Source: an uncultured Anaeromyxobacter sp.
GTDB taxonomy: Bacteria; Myxococcota; Myxococcia; Myxococcales; Anaeromyxobacteraceae
Length of the DNA stretch: 64,000 nucleotides
Direction of reading: 5' to 3'
Assembly: GCA_903855945.1 (NCBI GenBank)
Contig: CAIOAK010000139.1
Coordinates: 1-64,000 of the forward strand
Below the pieces are notes generated by a model, which worked only from the letters and a program-made list of their open reading frames with translations, ran no database searches and was not told the DNA's origin. The position numbers and the translations under genes were made by a program. Position 1 is the stretch's first letter. Each line of letters begins with the position of its first letter. Below, piece by piece: positions 32,486 through 42,963 of the stretch.

Positions 32486-33268
32486 GTGCCTCGCATCGGA
32501 ATCTTCGACTCCGGCGTGGGCGGGCTCACCGTCCAGCGCGCCATCCTCGACGCCCTGCCCGGGCTCGAGACCGTCTACCTGGGTGACACCGCCCGGGTGC
32601 CCTACGGCACCAAGTCGGCGGAGGTGGTGACCCAGTACTCGGTCCGCAACGGCCGCGTGCTCGTGGACCACGGCGTCGAGATGCTCGTGGTCGCCTGCAA
32701 CACCGCCTCCGCGGTGGCGCTCCCCGCGCTGCGCGCCGCCTTCGACGTCCCGGTGCTCGGCGTGGTCGAGCCGGGCGCCCGCGCCGCGGCCCGGGCCACG
32801 CGGACCGGCAGGGTCGGCGTGCTCGGTACCCAGAGCACCGTCGCGAGCGGCGCCTACCAGCGGGCGCTCGCCGAACTCCTCCCCGGCGTCACCGTGGTCG
32901 CCCAGGCCTGCCCGCTCTTCGTCCCCCTCGCCGAGGAGGGCTGGACCGATCCCGCCGACGAGGTGGTGCGCCTCGTGGCGGCGCGGTACCTCGCGCCCGT
33001 ACGCGCCGCCGGCGTGGACGTCGTGGTGCTGGGCTGCACGCACTACCCGCTGCTCCGCGACGCCATCGCTGCGGAGCTCCCCGGCGTGACGCTCGTGGAC
33101 AGCGCGGCCGCCATCGCCGCCGAGGTGCGCGAGCGCTTTCCCGGCAGTGCGTCCGGGGGCCCGGCGGATCACGCCTTCCTCGTCACCGACACGCCGGAGC
33201 GATTCCTGCGGGTGGCGCCGCGCTTCCTGGGGCGCGCCGTGGGATCGGCGCGCCACGTGGACGTCTGA
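32486..33268 (+). CDS. murI: Glutamate racemase
   Basis: 260 aa. It makes D-glutamate for peptidoglycan. The N-terminal motif is IGIFDSGVGGLTV. The two catalytic cysteines are in VVACNTAS (Cys71) and LGCTHYPLL (Cys184), each in its aspartate/glutamate-racemase motif. Length is normal. The GTG start has no Shine-Dalgarno; TAGACT lies 6 bases upstream. A conserved unknown gene follows after 12 bases. Confidence 0.96.
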   Translation: MPRIGIFDSGVGGLTVQRAILDALPGLETVYLGDTARVPYGTKSAEVVTQYSVRNGRVLVDHGVEMLVVACNTASAVALPALRAAFDVPVLGVVEPGARAAARATRTGRVGVLGTQSTVASGAYQRALAELLPGVTVVAQACPLFVPLAEEGWTDPADEVVRLVAARYLAPVRAAGVDVVVLGCTHYPLLRDAIAAELPGVTLVDSAAAIAAEVRERFPGSASGGPADHAFLVTDTPERFLRVAPRFLGRAVGSARHVDV

Positions 33269-33274
33269 TAGATT
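33269..33274 (+). promoter_or_regulatory. -10-like TAGATT exactly 6 bases before the 33,281 gene
   Basis: TAGATT overlaps the murI stop region and is followed by CGCGCG and the ATG. There is no ribosome binding site. Same geometry as at murI. Confidence 0.4.
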
Positions 33275-33280
33275 CGCGCG

Positions 33281-33697
33281 ATGGCGCCGGGGCCGAAGAA
33301 GATGGTGGTCGGCTTCAACCACAACATCAAGTACCGCGGCCAGACCTTCCACGCGCAGACCGAGGACTCGGGACCCGAGCGGGCCCAGATCTCCACGCAC
33401 CTGTTCCTCGGGGGCAACATCGTCGCGACGAAGCGGGCGAGCTACGCGGAGATCGCGGCGGCCGAGAACCTGCCGGAGCGCGTGCGCGCCCTCATGGAGG
33501 AGCAGCACAAGGAGGTGCTGCGAAACCTCGTCCGCGGCCTGTACGACGAGCCGGCGCCGCCCCCTCCGACCCCGGTCACGGAGCACCCCGCGCCTCCGTC
33601 CGACTCCCTCTTCGGCGACGACCTCATCTCGGAGCGTTCCCTCGACGAGGTGATCCTCGCCTACCTGGCCGAGGAAGATCGCCGCCGGCCGTTATGA
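33281..33697 (+). CDS. Conserved hypothetical protein
   Basis: 138 aa, soluble, no signal peptide. A compact N-terminal domain (about 1-88; VGFNHNIKYRGQTFHAQTEDSG, then ISTHLFLGGNIVATKRASYAEI) is followed by a Pro-rich linker (about 91-110) and a short acidic helix (DDLISERSLDEVILAYLAEED). The strand pattern and the THLFLGG segment look like a small conserved domain, but I cannot name it. It is packed between murI and a CtpA-type protease with 12-base and 7-base gaps. It has a leaderless-type start. Confidence 0.75.
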   Translation: MAPGPKKMVVGFNHNIKYRGQTFHAQTEDSGPERAQISTHLFLGGNIVATKRASYAEIAAAENLPERVRALMEEQHKEVLRNLVRGLYDEPAPPPPTPVTEHPAPPSDSLFGDDLISERSLDEVILAYLAEEDRRRPL

Positions 33698-33698
33698 T
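33693..33698 (+). promoter_or_regulatory. -10 element TATGAT exactly 6 bases before the protease gene
   Basis: TATGAT, one mismatch from TATAAT, overlaps the stop of the preceding gene and is followed by GTCGCG and the ATG. This is the best -10 in the leaderless-type set. Confidence 0.5.
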
Positions 33699-33704
33699 GT
33701 CGCG

Positions 33705-34889
33705 ATGAACCGCATCCTCCGCATCGCCCCCGCCGCGGCGATCGTCGTCGCCCTCCTGGCCGCGTCCCCCGTCCGGGCCGCGCCCCGCAAGGATTCCACG
33801 CAGGCCTACCGGTCTCTCGACGTCCTCGCCGAGGTGCTCGCCTACATCCGGAACGGCTACGTGGACGAGACGAACGAGAAGGAGCTCGTGCAGGCGGCCG
33901 TCGAGGGGATGGTCGGGAAGCTCGATCCCCACTCCATGATCCTCTGGCCCGAGGCCTACCGGTCCATGCGGGACGACACCATCGGGGAGTTCGACGGCGT
34001 CGGGATCGAGGTCAGCCAGGTCGCCGCCGGTCTCGTCGTGGTCGCGCCGCTCCCCGATTCACCCGCCGAGCGGGCGGGCATCCTCGCGGGTGATCGCATC
34101 GTCGCGATCGACGGCGCCTCCACGAAGGAGATGCCCATGGGCGAGGCGACCCGCCGCATGAAGGGGCCGGCGGGCACCACCGTGGTGCTGGCCGTCGAGC
34201 GCGCCGGCCTCCGCGAGCCCCGGTCCTTCACCGTCGTCCGGGATCACGTCCGGACCACCAGCGTGGACTGGCGCCTCCTCGACCGCGCCGCGGGAACCGC
34301 CTACGTCCGCATCGCCACGTTCCAGGAGCGCACCGACCGGGAGCTTCGCCAGGCGCTGGAGGGGGCGCGCAAGGAGATCGGCGGGCCCATCCAGGGTCTC
34401 GTCCTCGACCTCCGCAACAACCCCGGCGGGCTCCTCGACCAGGCGGTGAAGGTCGCCGACCGGTTCCTGCCCTCGGGCGTCATCGTCACCACCGAGGCCC
34501 GCGGGAAGAAGCCGGAGGTGCAGTCGGCCCACGAGAAGGACACCGAGCCCGCCTACCCCATCGTCCTGCTCGTCAACAAGGGGAGCGCCAGCGCGAGCGA
34601 GATCGTGGCGGGCGCCCTCCAGGACCACGGGAGGGCGACCGTCGTGGGGGCCCAGACCTTCGGCAAGGGGTCGGTCCAGACCGTGATCGAGCTGGACGAC
34701 GGCTCGGCGCTCAAGCTCACCGTGGCCCGCTACTTCACGCCGAAGCACCGCTCCATCCAGGACAAGGGCATCACTCCGGACGTCCCCGTGGTCGATGCGC
34801 CCCCCGCCAGCCCCGACCCGCAGCTCGACCGGGCGGTCGAACTCCTCCGGAAGCCGTCCTCGCTCCGACCCGCCACCGCACCCCCCTGA
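33705..34889 (+). CDS. C-terminal processing peptidase (S41 family, CtpA type)
   Basis: 394 aa exported serine protease. A signal peptide (about 1-26) is followed by an N-terminal helical segment, a PDZ domain (about 92-180; GIEVSQVAAGLVVVAPLPDSPAERAGI is split by the beta strand) and the S41 catalytic core. The catalytic dyad is Ser296 in NKGSASASE and Lys321 in FGKGSVQT, 25 residues apart as in the family. LDLRNNPGG is the S41 signature. It would trim envelope or peptidoglycan-related proteins. It lacks a Shine-Dalgarno and is preceded by TATGAT. Confidence 0.92.
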   Translation: MNRILRIAPAAAIVVALLAASPVRAAPRKDSTQAYRSLDVLAEVLAYIRNGYVDETNEKELVQAAVEGMVGKLDPHSMILWPEAYRSMRDDTIGEFDGVGIEVSQVAAGLVVVAPLPDSPAERAGILAGDRIVAIDGASTKEMPMGEATRRMKGPAGTTVVLAVERAGLREPRSFTVVRDHVRTTSVDWRLLDRAAGTAYVRIATFQERTDRELRQALEGARKEIGGPIQGLVLDLRNNPGGLLDQAVKVADRFLPSGVIVTTEARGKKPEVQSAHEKDTEPAYPIVLLVNKGSASASEIVAGALQDHGRATVVGAQTFGKGSVQTVIELDDGSALKLTVARYFTPKHRSIQDKGITPDVPVVDAPPASPDPQLDRAVELLRKPSSLRPATAPP

Positions 34890-34934
34890 CGAACTACCCC
34901 GAAGGGGGCGAAATGCCGCAATGGGTCGAACCGG

Positions 34935-34962
34935 TTGACTTCGGGACCCGCCCGGCTACACT
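34935..34962 (+). promoter_or_regulatory. Sigma-70-type promoter of the glycosyltransferase gene
   Basis: TTGACT (34935-34940), a 16-base spacer and TACACT (34957-34962), giving a leader of about 87 bases. A small CCCC-GAAG-GGGG hairpin (about 34897-34908) lies just after the protease stop and may end its transcript. Nothing else is seen in this 166-base gap. Confidence 0.5.
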
Positions 34963-35055
34963 TCGCGCCGTCTTGGGCTCTGGGGAGCGGTAAACCGTCG
35001 TCTCCACGCTGGTCGTGCATCCGCGTACCGCGCACCGCTCAATCCAGAAAAACTG

Positions 35056-36561
<1,506 letters not shown>

Positions 36562-36567
36562 CGGGCG

Positions 36568-36583
36568 GCCCCGTCCCCGGGGC
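36568..36583. terminator. Weak bidirectional hairpin between convergent genes
   Basis: GCCCCG-TCCC-CGGGGC lies between the stops of the glycosyltransferase and GNAT genes. There is no T tract, so it would be at best a weak or Rho-assisted terminator. Confidence 0.3.
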
Positions 36584-37068
36584 TACAGCAACTTCTCGTG
36601 CAGGGTGTCGCCGGCGGGCAGCCGCTCCACCGGAGCGAACCCGATCCGTTCCCAGAACTCCCGCGCGCCGTCGTTTCCGGCGGTCACGGCGAGGCGCAGG
36701 GCGCGGAACCCCTCGCCGCGAAGCACCTCCTCGAGACCCGCGGCCGCTTCCCGCCCCAGGCCCCGCCCCTGCAGCGGCTCCCGGAGCAGGAGGAGGCGCA
36801 CGTGGGCGGCGTCCGGCTCGGGCCAGTGGAGCTGCACGTCCACGAGGCCGGCGGCCGGGCCCCCCACCGCGGGCCAGAGGAGGAGGAGGCGCCGGTCGGG
36901 GTCCACCTCGGCGTCGGCGAGCAGGCTGGCGGCGGCGTCGGCCGCCGGGGGCTCCCCGTCCACCAGCTCGTGGTAGGTGGGGACGGCGCCGAGCACGTCC
37001 TGCAGGTCGGCGAGGTCCTCGCCGGAGGCCGCCCGGGCGAGGAGGCGCGGTGTCCGGAACGGGCTCAC
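36583..37068 (-). CDS. GNAT-family N-acetyltransferase
   Basis: 161 aa, one GNAT domain. The acetyl-CoA loop appears as LREPLQGRGLGREAAAGL (Q/RxxGxG/A type), followed by LRLAVTAGNDGAREFWERIGFAPV, the standard C-terminal motif. The substrate is unknown. The GTG start overlaps the stop of the upstream HAD gene (GTGA). It is the last gene of the ftsY-HAD-GNAT unit. Confidence 0.85.
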   Translation of the reverse strand: MSPFRTPRLLARAASGEDLADLQDVLGAVPTYHELVDGEPPAADAAASLLADAEVDPDRRLLLLWPAVGGPAAGLVDVQLHWPEPDAAHVRLLLLREPLQGRGLGREAAAGLEEVLRGEGFRALRLAVTAGNDGAREFWERIGFAPVERLPAGDTLHEKLL

Positions 37069-37808
37069 GCCGGTACCCCCGGCGTCCTTCCACCGGCCAG
37101 CCACGCGAGCAGCGCCGGGGCGGCGCCCTCCAGGCTGGGAAGCACCCCGTCGGCGCCGGCGTCGCGCAGCTCCCCCTCGCTGAATCGCCCCGTGGCGACC
37201 GCCAGCACCGGGACGCCGTGGGCGCGGGCGGCGGAGACGTCGCGGGGGGTGTCGCCCACGACGAGCGCATCGGAGGGGTGGAGCGGCGAGCCCAGGCGGG
37301 CCGACCCGCGGTCCAGCGCGGCCCGGACGATCCGCTCCCGCGCCTCGCCGTCGTGGGCGAACCCGGCGATGGCGTCCGGTCCCCACTCGAAGAAGTGGTC
37401 GATCCCGCCCCGGGCCAGCTTGAGCCGCGCCCCCTCGGCCACGTTGCCGGTGCAGAGTCCCACCGTGGCGCCGGACGCGGCGAGGGTGCCGAGCAACGGC
37501 TCGACCCCCCGCAGCACCTCGAATCCGGGCCCCCCGATCTCGTCGCGCAGCGCCTCCACGTAATCCGCGAGCAGCCGGTCGCACAGGGCGTCGTCGAAGG
37601 GGTGGCCGAGCGTGTCGAGGACCTCCCGGACGATGAGCCGGTCGGTCATCCCGTCGAGCCGGAGGCCGGACAGGGCGTGGTCGATCTGCCCGAGCTCGGA
37701 GACGAGCACGCGCCCCAGCGCGCGACGACCGGCCCCCGCGGCGTGGACGAGCGTGCCGTCCACGTCGAAGAGGATCACGCGGCGGTCCGCGCTAGTCGAA
37801 GAGGGCAT
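37065..37808 (-). CDS. HAD-family hydrolase, phosphoglycolate-phosphatase-like
   Basis: 247 aa with all four HAD motifs: [19 protein letters not shown] around the lysine in [21 protein letters not shown] cap domain occupies about residues 20-85. The substrate is unknown; Gph-type enzymes remove phosphoglycolate. The ATG overlaps the 3' end of ftsY by 17 bases. An alternative GTG lies just before motif I. The product reads into a coupled GNAT gene. Confidence 0.88.
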   Translation of the reverse strand: MPSSTSADRRVILFDVDGTLVHAAGAGRRALGRVLVSELGQIDHALSGLRLDGMTDRLIVREVLDTLGHPFDDALCDRLLADYVEALRDEIGGPGFEVLRGVEPLLGTLAASGATVGLCTGNVAEGARLKLARGGIDHFFEWGPDAIAGFAHDGEARERIVRAALDRGSARLGSPLHPSDALVVGDTPRDVSAARAHGVPVLAVATGRFSEGELRDAGADGVLPSLEGAAPALLAWLAGGRTPGVPA

Positions 37809-39171
37809 CCACGAACTCGGCCGGGTCGAAGGGGCGGAGGTCGGCCACCTTCTCGCCCACGCCCACGTAGCGGACCGGGAGGCCGAGCTCGTCGGAGATG
37901 CCGATGATCACGCCTCCCTTGGCGGTGCCGTCGAGCTTGGTGAGCGCGATGCCGGTGACCCCCAGCGCCTCGTGGAACTGCCGGGCCTGGACGATGGCGT
38001 TCTGGCCGTTCGTGGCGTCGAGGACGAGCAGCACCTCGTGGGGTGCGCCGGGGAGCGCCTTCTCCACGACCCGCTTCACCTTCTTGAGCTCCTCCATGAG
38101 CGGGAGCTTGGTGTGGAGGCGGCCGGCGGTGTCGAGCAGGACCACGTCCACCTTCTCCTCGACCCCCTTCTTCACGGCCTCGAAGCAGACGCTGGCGGGG
38201 TCGGACCCGTCCTTGCCCCGCACCACCGGTGCGTTCACCCGCTCGGCCCAGACCTCGAGCTGCTCGCCGGCCGCCGCCCGGAAGGTGTCCCCGGCGCCGA
38301 GGAGCACCCGGTACCCGGCCTGGCCGAACTTCGCCGCCAGCTTGCCCACGGTGGTGGTCTTTCCCGAGCCGTTGACGCCCACCACCATGATCACGCGCGG
38401 GCGCTCGGCGCCGACGACGAACTCCCGGGTCGCGCCTGGGGCCATCCCGAGCGACACGATCCGGGCGATCTCCTCCCGGAGCGCCGCCTTCAGGCGCGAC
38501 GGGTCGTCGAACTCGCGCCGCTTCATCCGCTCCCGGGCTCCCGCGAGCAGCGCGGTGGCCGTCTTCACGCCGATGTCGGCCGTGAAGAGGATCTCCTCGA
38601 GCTCGGCCAGCGTCGACTCGTCGACCTGCTTTCCGCCCCCGAAGATGCCCTGCAGGCGGGCCATGAAGCCGCCGCGGGTCCGCTCCAGGCCGGCGGCGAG
38701 CGTGCGGCCGGCCTCGGCCTGCGCCCGGCGCCGCTTCTCCTCCTCCTCCCGGAGGCGGGCCTCCGCAGCCTCGCGGGCGAGACGCGCCTCCTCGTCCCGG
38801 GCGCGCTGCTCCGACTCCTCCCGCTCCAGCCGGCGCCGCTCCTTCTCGAGCCGCTCGGCCTCCTTCTTCTGCCGGTACTCCTCCTTCTTGCGCGCCTCGG
38901 CCGCCGCCGCCTCTTCCTCGGCCCGCTCGTCCACCTCGGGCAGGCGCTCCAGCGGCGCCGGGGGCGGAAGGGCCGGTGCGACCGGCGCCTCCTTCTCCTC
39001 CTCCGCGAGCTCCCGCTCGATCTCCCCCTGGGAGATCGGCGGCTCCGTCGGGGCCGCGCCCCGCTTCCGGAACATGCGCAGCCCGGCCAGGACGAAGAGG
39101 GCCACCAGCGCGGCGATGACGATCGCGCCGACGACGTCGGAGGTGGCGAGTGCGAGCGGGATGGAGGTCAA
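37792..39171 (-). CDS. ftsY: Signal recognition particle receptor FtsY
   Basis: 459 aa SRP receptor GTPase for co-translational membrane targeting. A hydrophobic N-terminal segment (about residues 5-30) and a long Glu/Arg/Lys-rich coiled region (about 65-150) precede the NG domain. G1 is [11 protein letters not shown]3 is DTAGRLH, G4 is TKLDG. The TTG at 39171 is chosen because a promoter (TTGACA-N18-TATATG) ends 8 bases before it, so an upstream GTG at 39222 would not be on the transcript. No Shine-Dalgarno is present. The N-terminal membrane helix is unlike E. coli FtsY. Confidence 0.88.
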   Translation of the reverse strand: MTSIPLALATSDVVGAIVIAALVALFVLAGLRMFRKRGAAPTEPPISQGEIERELAEEEKEAPVAPALPPPAPLERLPEVDERAEEEAAAAEARKKEEYRQKKEAERLEKERRRLEREESEQRARDEEARLAREAAEARLREEEEKRRRAQAEAGRTLAAGLERTRGGFMARLQGIFGGGKQVDESTLAELEEILFTADIGVKTATALLAGARERMKRREFDDPSRLKAALREEIARIVSLGMAPGATREFVVGAERPRVIMVVGVNGSGKTTTVGKLAAKFGQAGYRVLLGAGDTFRAAAGEQLEVWAERVNAPVVRGKDGSDPASVCFEAVKKGVEEKVDVVLLDTAGRLHTKLPLMEELKKVKRVVEKALPGAPHEVLLVLDATNGQNAIVQARQFHEALGVTGIALTKLDGTAKGGVIIGISDELGLPVRYVGVGEKVADLRPFDPAEFVDALFD

Positions 39172-39179
39172 GGCGAGAC

Positions 39180-39209
39180 CATATAGGTCCCCGCCCGCCG
39201 CGCTGTCAA
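39180..39209 (-). promoter_or_regulatory. Consensus-like promoter of ftsY
   Basis: On the minus strand: TTGACA (plus 39204-39209), an 18-base G-rich spacer, TATATG (39180-39185). Transcription should start within a base or two of the proposed TTG start codon, giving a leaderless mRNA. Confidence 0.6.
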
Positions 39210-39246
39210 CGCGGCGCAGCACCCGGAAAGGGGGAGCGTCCGGCCG

Positions 39247-42200
39247 CTACGCCGCGGCCGACCGGCTTCCGTCGGAGAGGCGCACCGAGACCAGCTTCGA
39301 GACCCCCGGTTCCTCCATCGTCACCCCGTAGAGCGTGTCCACGGTCTCCATGGTCCGCTTGTTGTGGGTGATGAGGATGAACTGGGAGGCCTTGGCCATC
39401 TCCTTCACGAGCTCGTTGTACCGACCCACGTTCGCCTCGTCGAGCGGGGCGTCGACCTCGTCGAGCAGGCAGAAGGGGGAGGGCTTGATGAGGAAGATGG
39501 CGAAGATGAGCGACACCGCCGTGAGCGCCTTCTCGCCGCCGGAGAGCAGGTTGATGTTCTGCAGCTTCTTCCCCGGGGGCTGGGCGAAGATCTCCACGCC
39601 GCCCTGCTGGTCGTCGCCATCCTCGGTGAGCACGAGGCCGGCGCGCCCGCCGTTGAAGAGGCGCGGGAAGACCTGCTGGAACTTCTCGTTCACCCGGTCG
39701 AAGGTCTCGCGGAAGCGCTCCCGCGAGGCCCGGTTGATCTTGCCGATGGCCTTCTGGAGGTCGGTGAGCGACGCCTCGAGGTCGCCCTTCTGCTCCGACA
39801 GGAAGGTGTGGCGCCGCGCCAGCTCGTCGTACTCCTCGATGGCGGTGAGGTTGATGGCCCCCATGCGTTCGGCCTGGGCCTTCAGATCCTCCAGCTTGCG
39901 CCGCTCCGGCTCGCCGGGCGGACGCTCCGTGTGGAAGCGGAGCAGCTCGTCGCGCAGCTCCACCTGGCAGCGCTCCCGGATCTGCTCCTCCAGGTGGGAG
40001 AGCTCGAGCGCCATCTCCCGGGCGGTGAGCGCAGCGTCGCCGGCGGCCTGGGTGATGGCCTCGGCGCGCTTGCGAAGGTCGCGGGCCTCGGACTCGGCGG
40101 CCCGCGCCTGGGTGGTGGCGTCCTGGTGGGCGGTTCGCTCCGCCCCGAGCGTCTCCCGCACCCGGAAGAGCTCCTCGGCGAGGCGCGCCACGTCGCCGCG
40201 GGCCCCCTCCATGCGCTCCCGGAGATCGACGGCCCGGGCGTTGCCCTCGGAGAGCGCGGCGAAGAGCCGGCCCCGGCGCTCCTCCGCGGCCCCCTGCGCC
40301 TCCTCGACCCGGCGCATCGACTCGCCGATGCCGTCCCGCCGCTCCCGCTCCGAGGCCACCTTCACCTTCACGGCCAGCACCTCGGCCTGGAGCGACTCGG
40401 CGCGGCGCGAGAGGTCCTCGAGCCGGAATGCCGCCTCCCGCCCCCGCTCCTCGTGCCGGCTGCGGTCGGCCTCGGCGCTCGCAGCCTCCAGCTGGTGGGC
40501 CTCCTCCTCGCGGGAGAGCGACGAGAGCGCCTCTTCCATGCCGGAGCGCTCCGCCTCCTCCTGCCCCAGCCGCTCGGCCACCCGCTCCAGCTCCTCGCCG
40601 AGCCGGGCCAGGTCCTTCTCCTGGGTGACGAGCGCCAGGTCCTTCTCCCGGTTGTCCCGGTCGATGGTCTTCAGCGCCGCTTCCAGCTGCAGCAGGCGGG
40701 ACTGGAGCGCGCGGTGGCGCTCCTGGGCCAGCGCGAAGTCGGCCTCGAAGGTCCGGACCGTGTCGGTGAGCTCCTGCACCTCGCGCCGCCGCTGCAGCGC
40801 GCCGTGCCCCTCGCCCTCCAGCGGGCCGCCGGTCACCACGCCGTGCGGATCGAGCACCTCGCCGTCCAGCGTGACGAGCGTCCCCGCGCCGCCGCCGGCC
40901 TGCCAGATCTCCAGCGCGCTCGCCAGGTCGCGCACGATGGCGGCGTCGCCCAGGAGGAAGCGGGCCAGCCTGTCGTAGGACGGGTCGAAGCGGACCACGT
41001 CCAGGCAGCCGGCCACGAAGCCCGGGTGGGAGCGGTCGGGCGCGGCGGGCGCCCCGTCCCCGTCGCGCAGACGGAGCAGCGGGATGAGCGAGGCCCGCCC
41101 CTCGGCGGCGCTCTTCAGCCAGTCGATGGCCTCCACGCCCTGGCTGTGGCTCTCCACGATCACGTACTGGAGCCGCTCGCCCAGCACCGCCTCGACCGCG
41201 TTCTCGTACTCGGCGGGGACGGTCATGACGTCGGCCACGAGCCCCATCACGCCGTTCTCGTTCCCCTCGCCGGCCCGGGCGCGCGTCATCAGGCTGCGCA
41301 CGCCGCGGCCGTACCCCTCGTAGTTGCGCATGACCTCCTGGAGCGACTGGAGGCGGGCCCGGCGGTCGGAGAGCTCCTCGCGGAGCGTGATGAGACGGGC
41401 CTCGTTCTGGATGAACTCGGAGCGGGTGCGGTCGAGCAGCTCCTCCTGGGCGCCGCGCTGCTCCTCCAGGTGCAGCTTGAGCTGGCGGGTCTTGCCCAGC
41501 TTCTCCACGTGGGCCGATCGGGAGCCGTCCAGCGAGACGCCGCGGGTGGAGAGCTCGTCGATCTCGGCGCGCACCCGGGAGAGGCGCGCCTGCAGGTCGG
41601 CCCGCTGCCGCTCCACCTGCGCGAGCGCGCTCCGGCGTGCCGCCGCCCGCCCGTGCGCATCGGCCGCGTCGGCCCGTGCGGCCTCGCCCTGCGCCGAGAG
41701 GCCCACCTGCTCGCCGGCCAGGTCGCGCAGCGCTGCCTCCAGGTCGCCGAGTCGGGCCTCGTCGGTCCCGGAGAGCTGGGCGAGCTCGTCCCGCTGGCGG
41801 AGGAGCGCGTCCCGCTCGGCGGCCAGCGCGTCGGCCTGCACCTTGAGTGCCTCCACCTCGGAGGCCTGGCCGCGGGAGCGCTCGGCGATCTGGCCGAGCT
41901 CCCGCTCGGAAGCCTCGGTGGAGACCGCAGACACCCGGCCCTGGCTGGCGAGCTCGTGCTCCCGGTCGGAGAGCTGCTGGAGCGTCAGCTCGCGCTCGGC
42001 GAGGAGCGCCCGGTCGGCCTCGAGGGCCAGATCGATCTGGGCCAGGCGCGCCGAGATCTCCGCCTCGTCCGCGCGGGCCGCGGCGTGGCGATCCTCGGCC
42101 TCGCGCCGGCCCACGGTGAGCTCCAGCCAGCGGGCCGCGCCCACGTGCAGCTCCAGCTCCCGGATCTGGGCCTTCACGGCCCGGTACTTCTCGGCCTTGC

Positions 42201-42840
42201 GCGCCTGCCGGTTCAGCGAGTCGAGCTGCTTTCCCAGCTCGGCCACGATGTCGGTGACCCGCTCCAGGTTGTGGCGGGTGGCCTCCATCTTCCGCTCGGC
42301 GGCCTCGCGCCGCTTCCGGTACTTCGTGATCCCGGCCGCCTCCTCGATGACGCCGCGCCGGTCCTCGGCGCGGGCGGAGACGATCTGTCCGATGCGCCCC
42401 TGCTCGATGATGGAGTAGGCGGTGCGCCCGACCCCCGAGCCGAAGAAGATGTCGTTCACGTCGAGCAGCCGCGCCGGGGCCCGGTTGACGAGGTACTCCG
42501 ACTCCCCGGTCCGGTGGAGCCGACGCCCCACCGTGATCTCGGCCAGCCCGCGGAACTCGTTCGGGAGCTCGGCCGGTCGGTCGTTCTCGAAGGTGATCAT
42601 CACCTCGGCGAAGGAGAGGGGCGGCTTCGACTCGGAGCCGTTGAAGATCACGTCCTCCATCGACCGGCCGCGCAGCCGCATCGCCGATTGCTCGCCGAGG
42701 ACCCATCGAATCGCGTCGGCGACGTTGGACTTTCCACAGCCGTTCGGCCCGACGACGCCGGTCACGCCTTCGTCGAAGGCGACGACCGTCCGGTCCATGA
42801 ACGACTTGAAGCCCACCATCTCCAGACGCCGGATCCGCAT
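39247..42840 (-). CDS. smc: Chromosome segregation ATPase SMC
   Basis: 1197 aa structural maintenance of chromosomes protein. The N-terminal Walker A is GPNGCGKSNV. Two long coiled coils (about 165-500 and 680-1010) flank the hinge (about 515-670). The C-terminal head has the signature LSGGEKALTAVSLIFA and Walker B CLLDEVDAPLDEANV. Length is the usual one. The ATG at 42840 matches the conserved opening MRIRRLEMVGFKSF; there is no Shine-Dalgarno, but TTGAAA-N17-TATCCC ends 6 bases before it. The gene follows the T2SS operon on the same strand after 123 bases of AT-richer DNA. Confidence 0.96.
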   Translation of the reverse strand: MRIRRLEMVGFKSFMDRTVVAFDEGVTGVVGPNGCGKSNVADAIRWVLGEQSAMRLRGRSMEDVIFNGSESKPPLSFAEVMITFENDRPAELPNEFRGLAEITVGRRLHRTGESEYLVNRAPARLLDVNDIFFGSGVGRTAYSIIEQGRIGQIVSARAEDRRGVIEEAAGITKYRKRREAAERKMEATRHNLERVTDIVAELGKQLDSLNRQARKAEKYRAVKAQIRELELHVGAARWLELTVGRREAEDRHAAARADEAEISARLAQIDLALEADRALLAERELTLQQLSDREHELASQGRVSAVSTEASERELGQIAERSRGQASEVEALKVQADALAAERDALLRQRDELAQLSGTDEARLGDLEAALRDLAGEQVGLSAQGEAARADAADAHGRAAARRSALAQVERQRADLQARLSRVRAEIDELSTRGVSLDGSRSAHVEKLGKTRQLKLHLEEQRGAQEELLDRTRSEFIQNEARLITLREELSDRRARLQSLQEVMRNYEGYGRGVRSLMTRARAGEGNENGVMGLVADVMTVPAEYENAVEAVLGERLQYVIVESHSQGVEAIDWLKSAAEGRASLIPLLRLRDGDGAPAAPDRSHPGFVAGCLDVVRFDPSYDRLARFLLGDAAIVRDLASALEIWQAGGGAGTLVTLDGEVLDPHGVVTGGPLEGEGHGALQRRREVQELTDTVRTFEADFALAQERHRALQSRLLQLEAALKTIDRDNREKDLALVTQEKDLARLGEELERVAERLGQEEAERSGMEEALSSLSREEEAHQLEAASAEADRSRHEERGREAAFRLEDLSRRAESLQAEVLAVKVKVASERERRDGIGESMRRVEEAQGAAEERRGRLFAALSEGNARAVDLRERMEGARGDVARLAEELFRVRETLGAERTAHQDATTQARAAESEARDLRKRAEAITQAAGDAALTAREMALELSHLEEQIRERCQVELRDELLRFHTERPPGEPERRKLEDLKAQAERMGAINLTAIEEYDELARRHTFLSEQKGDLEASLTDLQKAIGKINRASRERFRETFDRVNEKFQQVFPRLFNGGRAGLVLTEDGDDQQGGVEIFAQPPGKKLQNINLLSGGEKALTAVSLIFAIFLIKPSPFCLLDEVDAPLDEANVGRYNELVKEMAKASQFILITHNKRTMETVDTLYGVTMEEPGVSKLVSVRLSDGSRSAAA

Positions 42841-42963
42841 CCGGCCGGGATAGCACGCCCCCGGTCCGCTTTCAATCCAAGTGCTTGATTTATAGGGGGA
42901 ATTCGGTGGAGTCCGCCAGATCACCGAGCAAAAACAAAACCTTGCATGACACTACATGTAGGG

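Noticed and set aside
39364-42888. Long open frame antisense to smc
   Set aside because: Leu/Gly/Arg-rich translation without motifs, exactly opposite the SMC coiled coils; a composition artefact.
42953-42962. CTACATGTAG palindrome and nearby T-rich run as a terminator of the gsp operon
   Set aside because: The stem is only 4 bases and the T run is 15 or more bases away, so I do not call it. The gap before smc does look regulatory.
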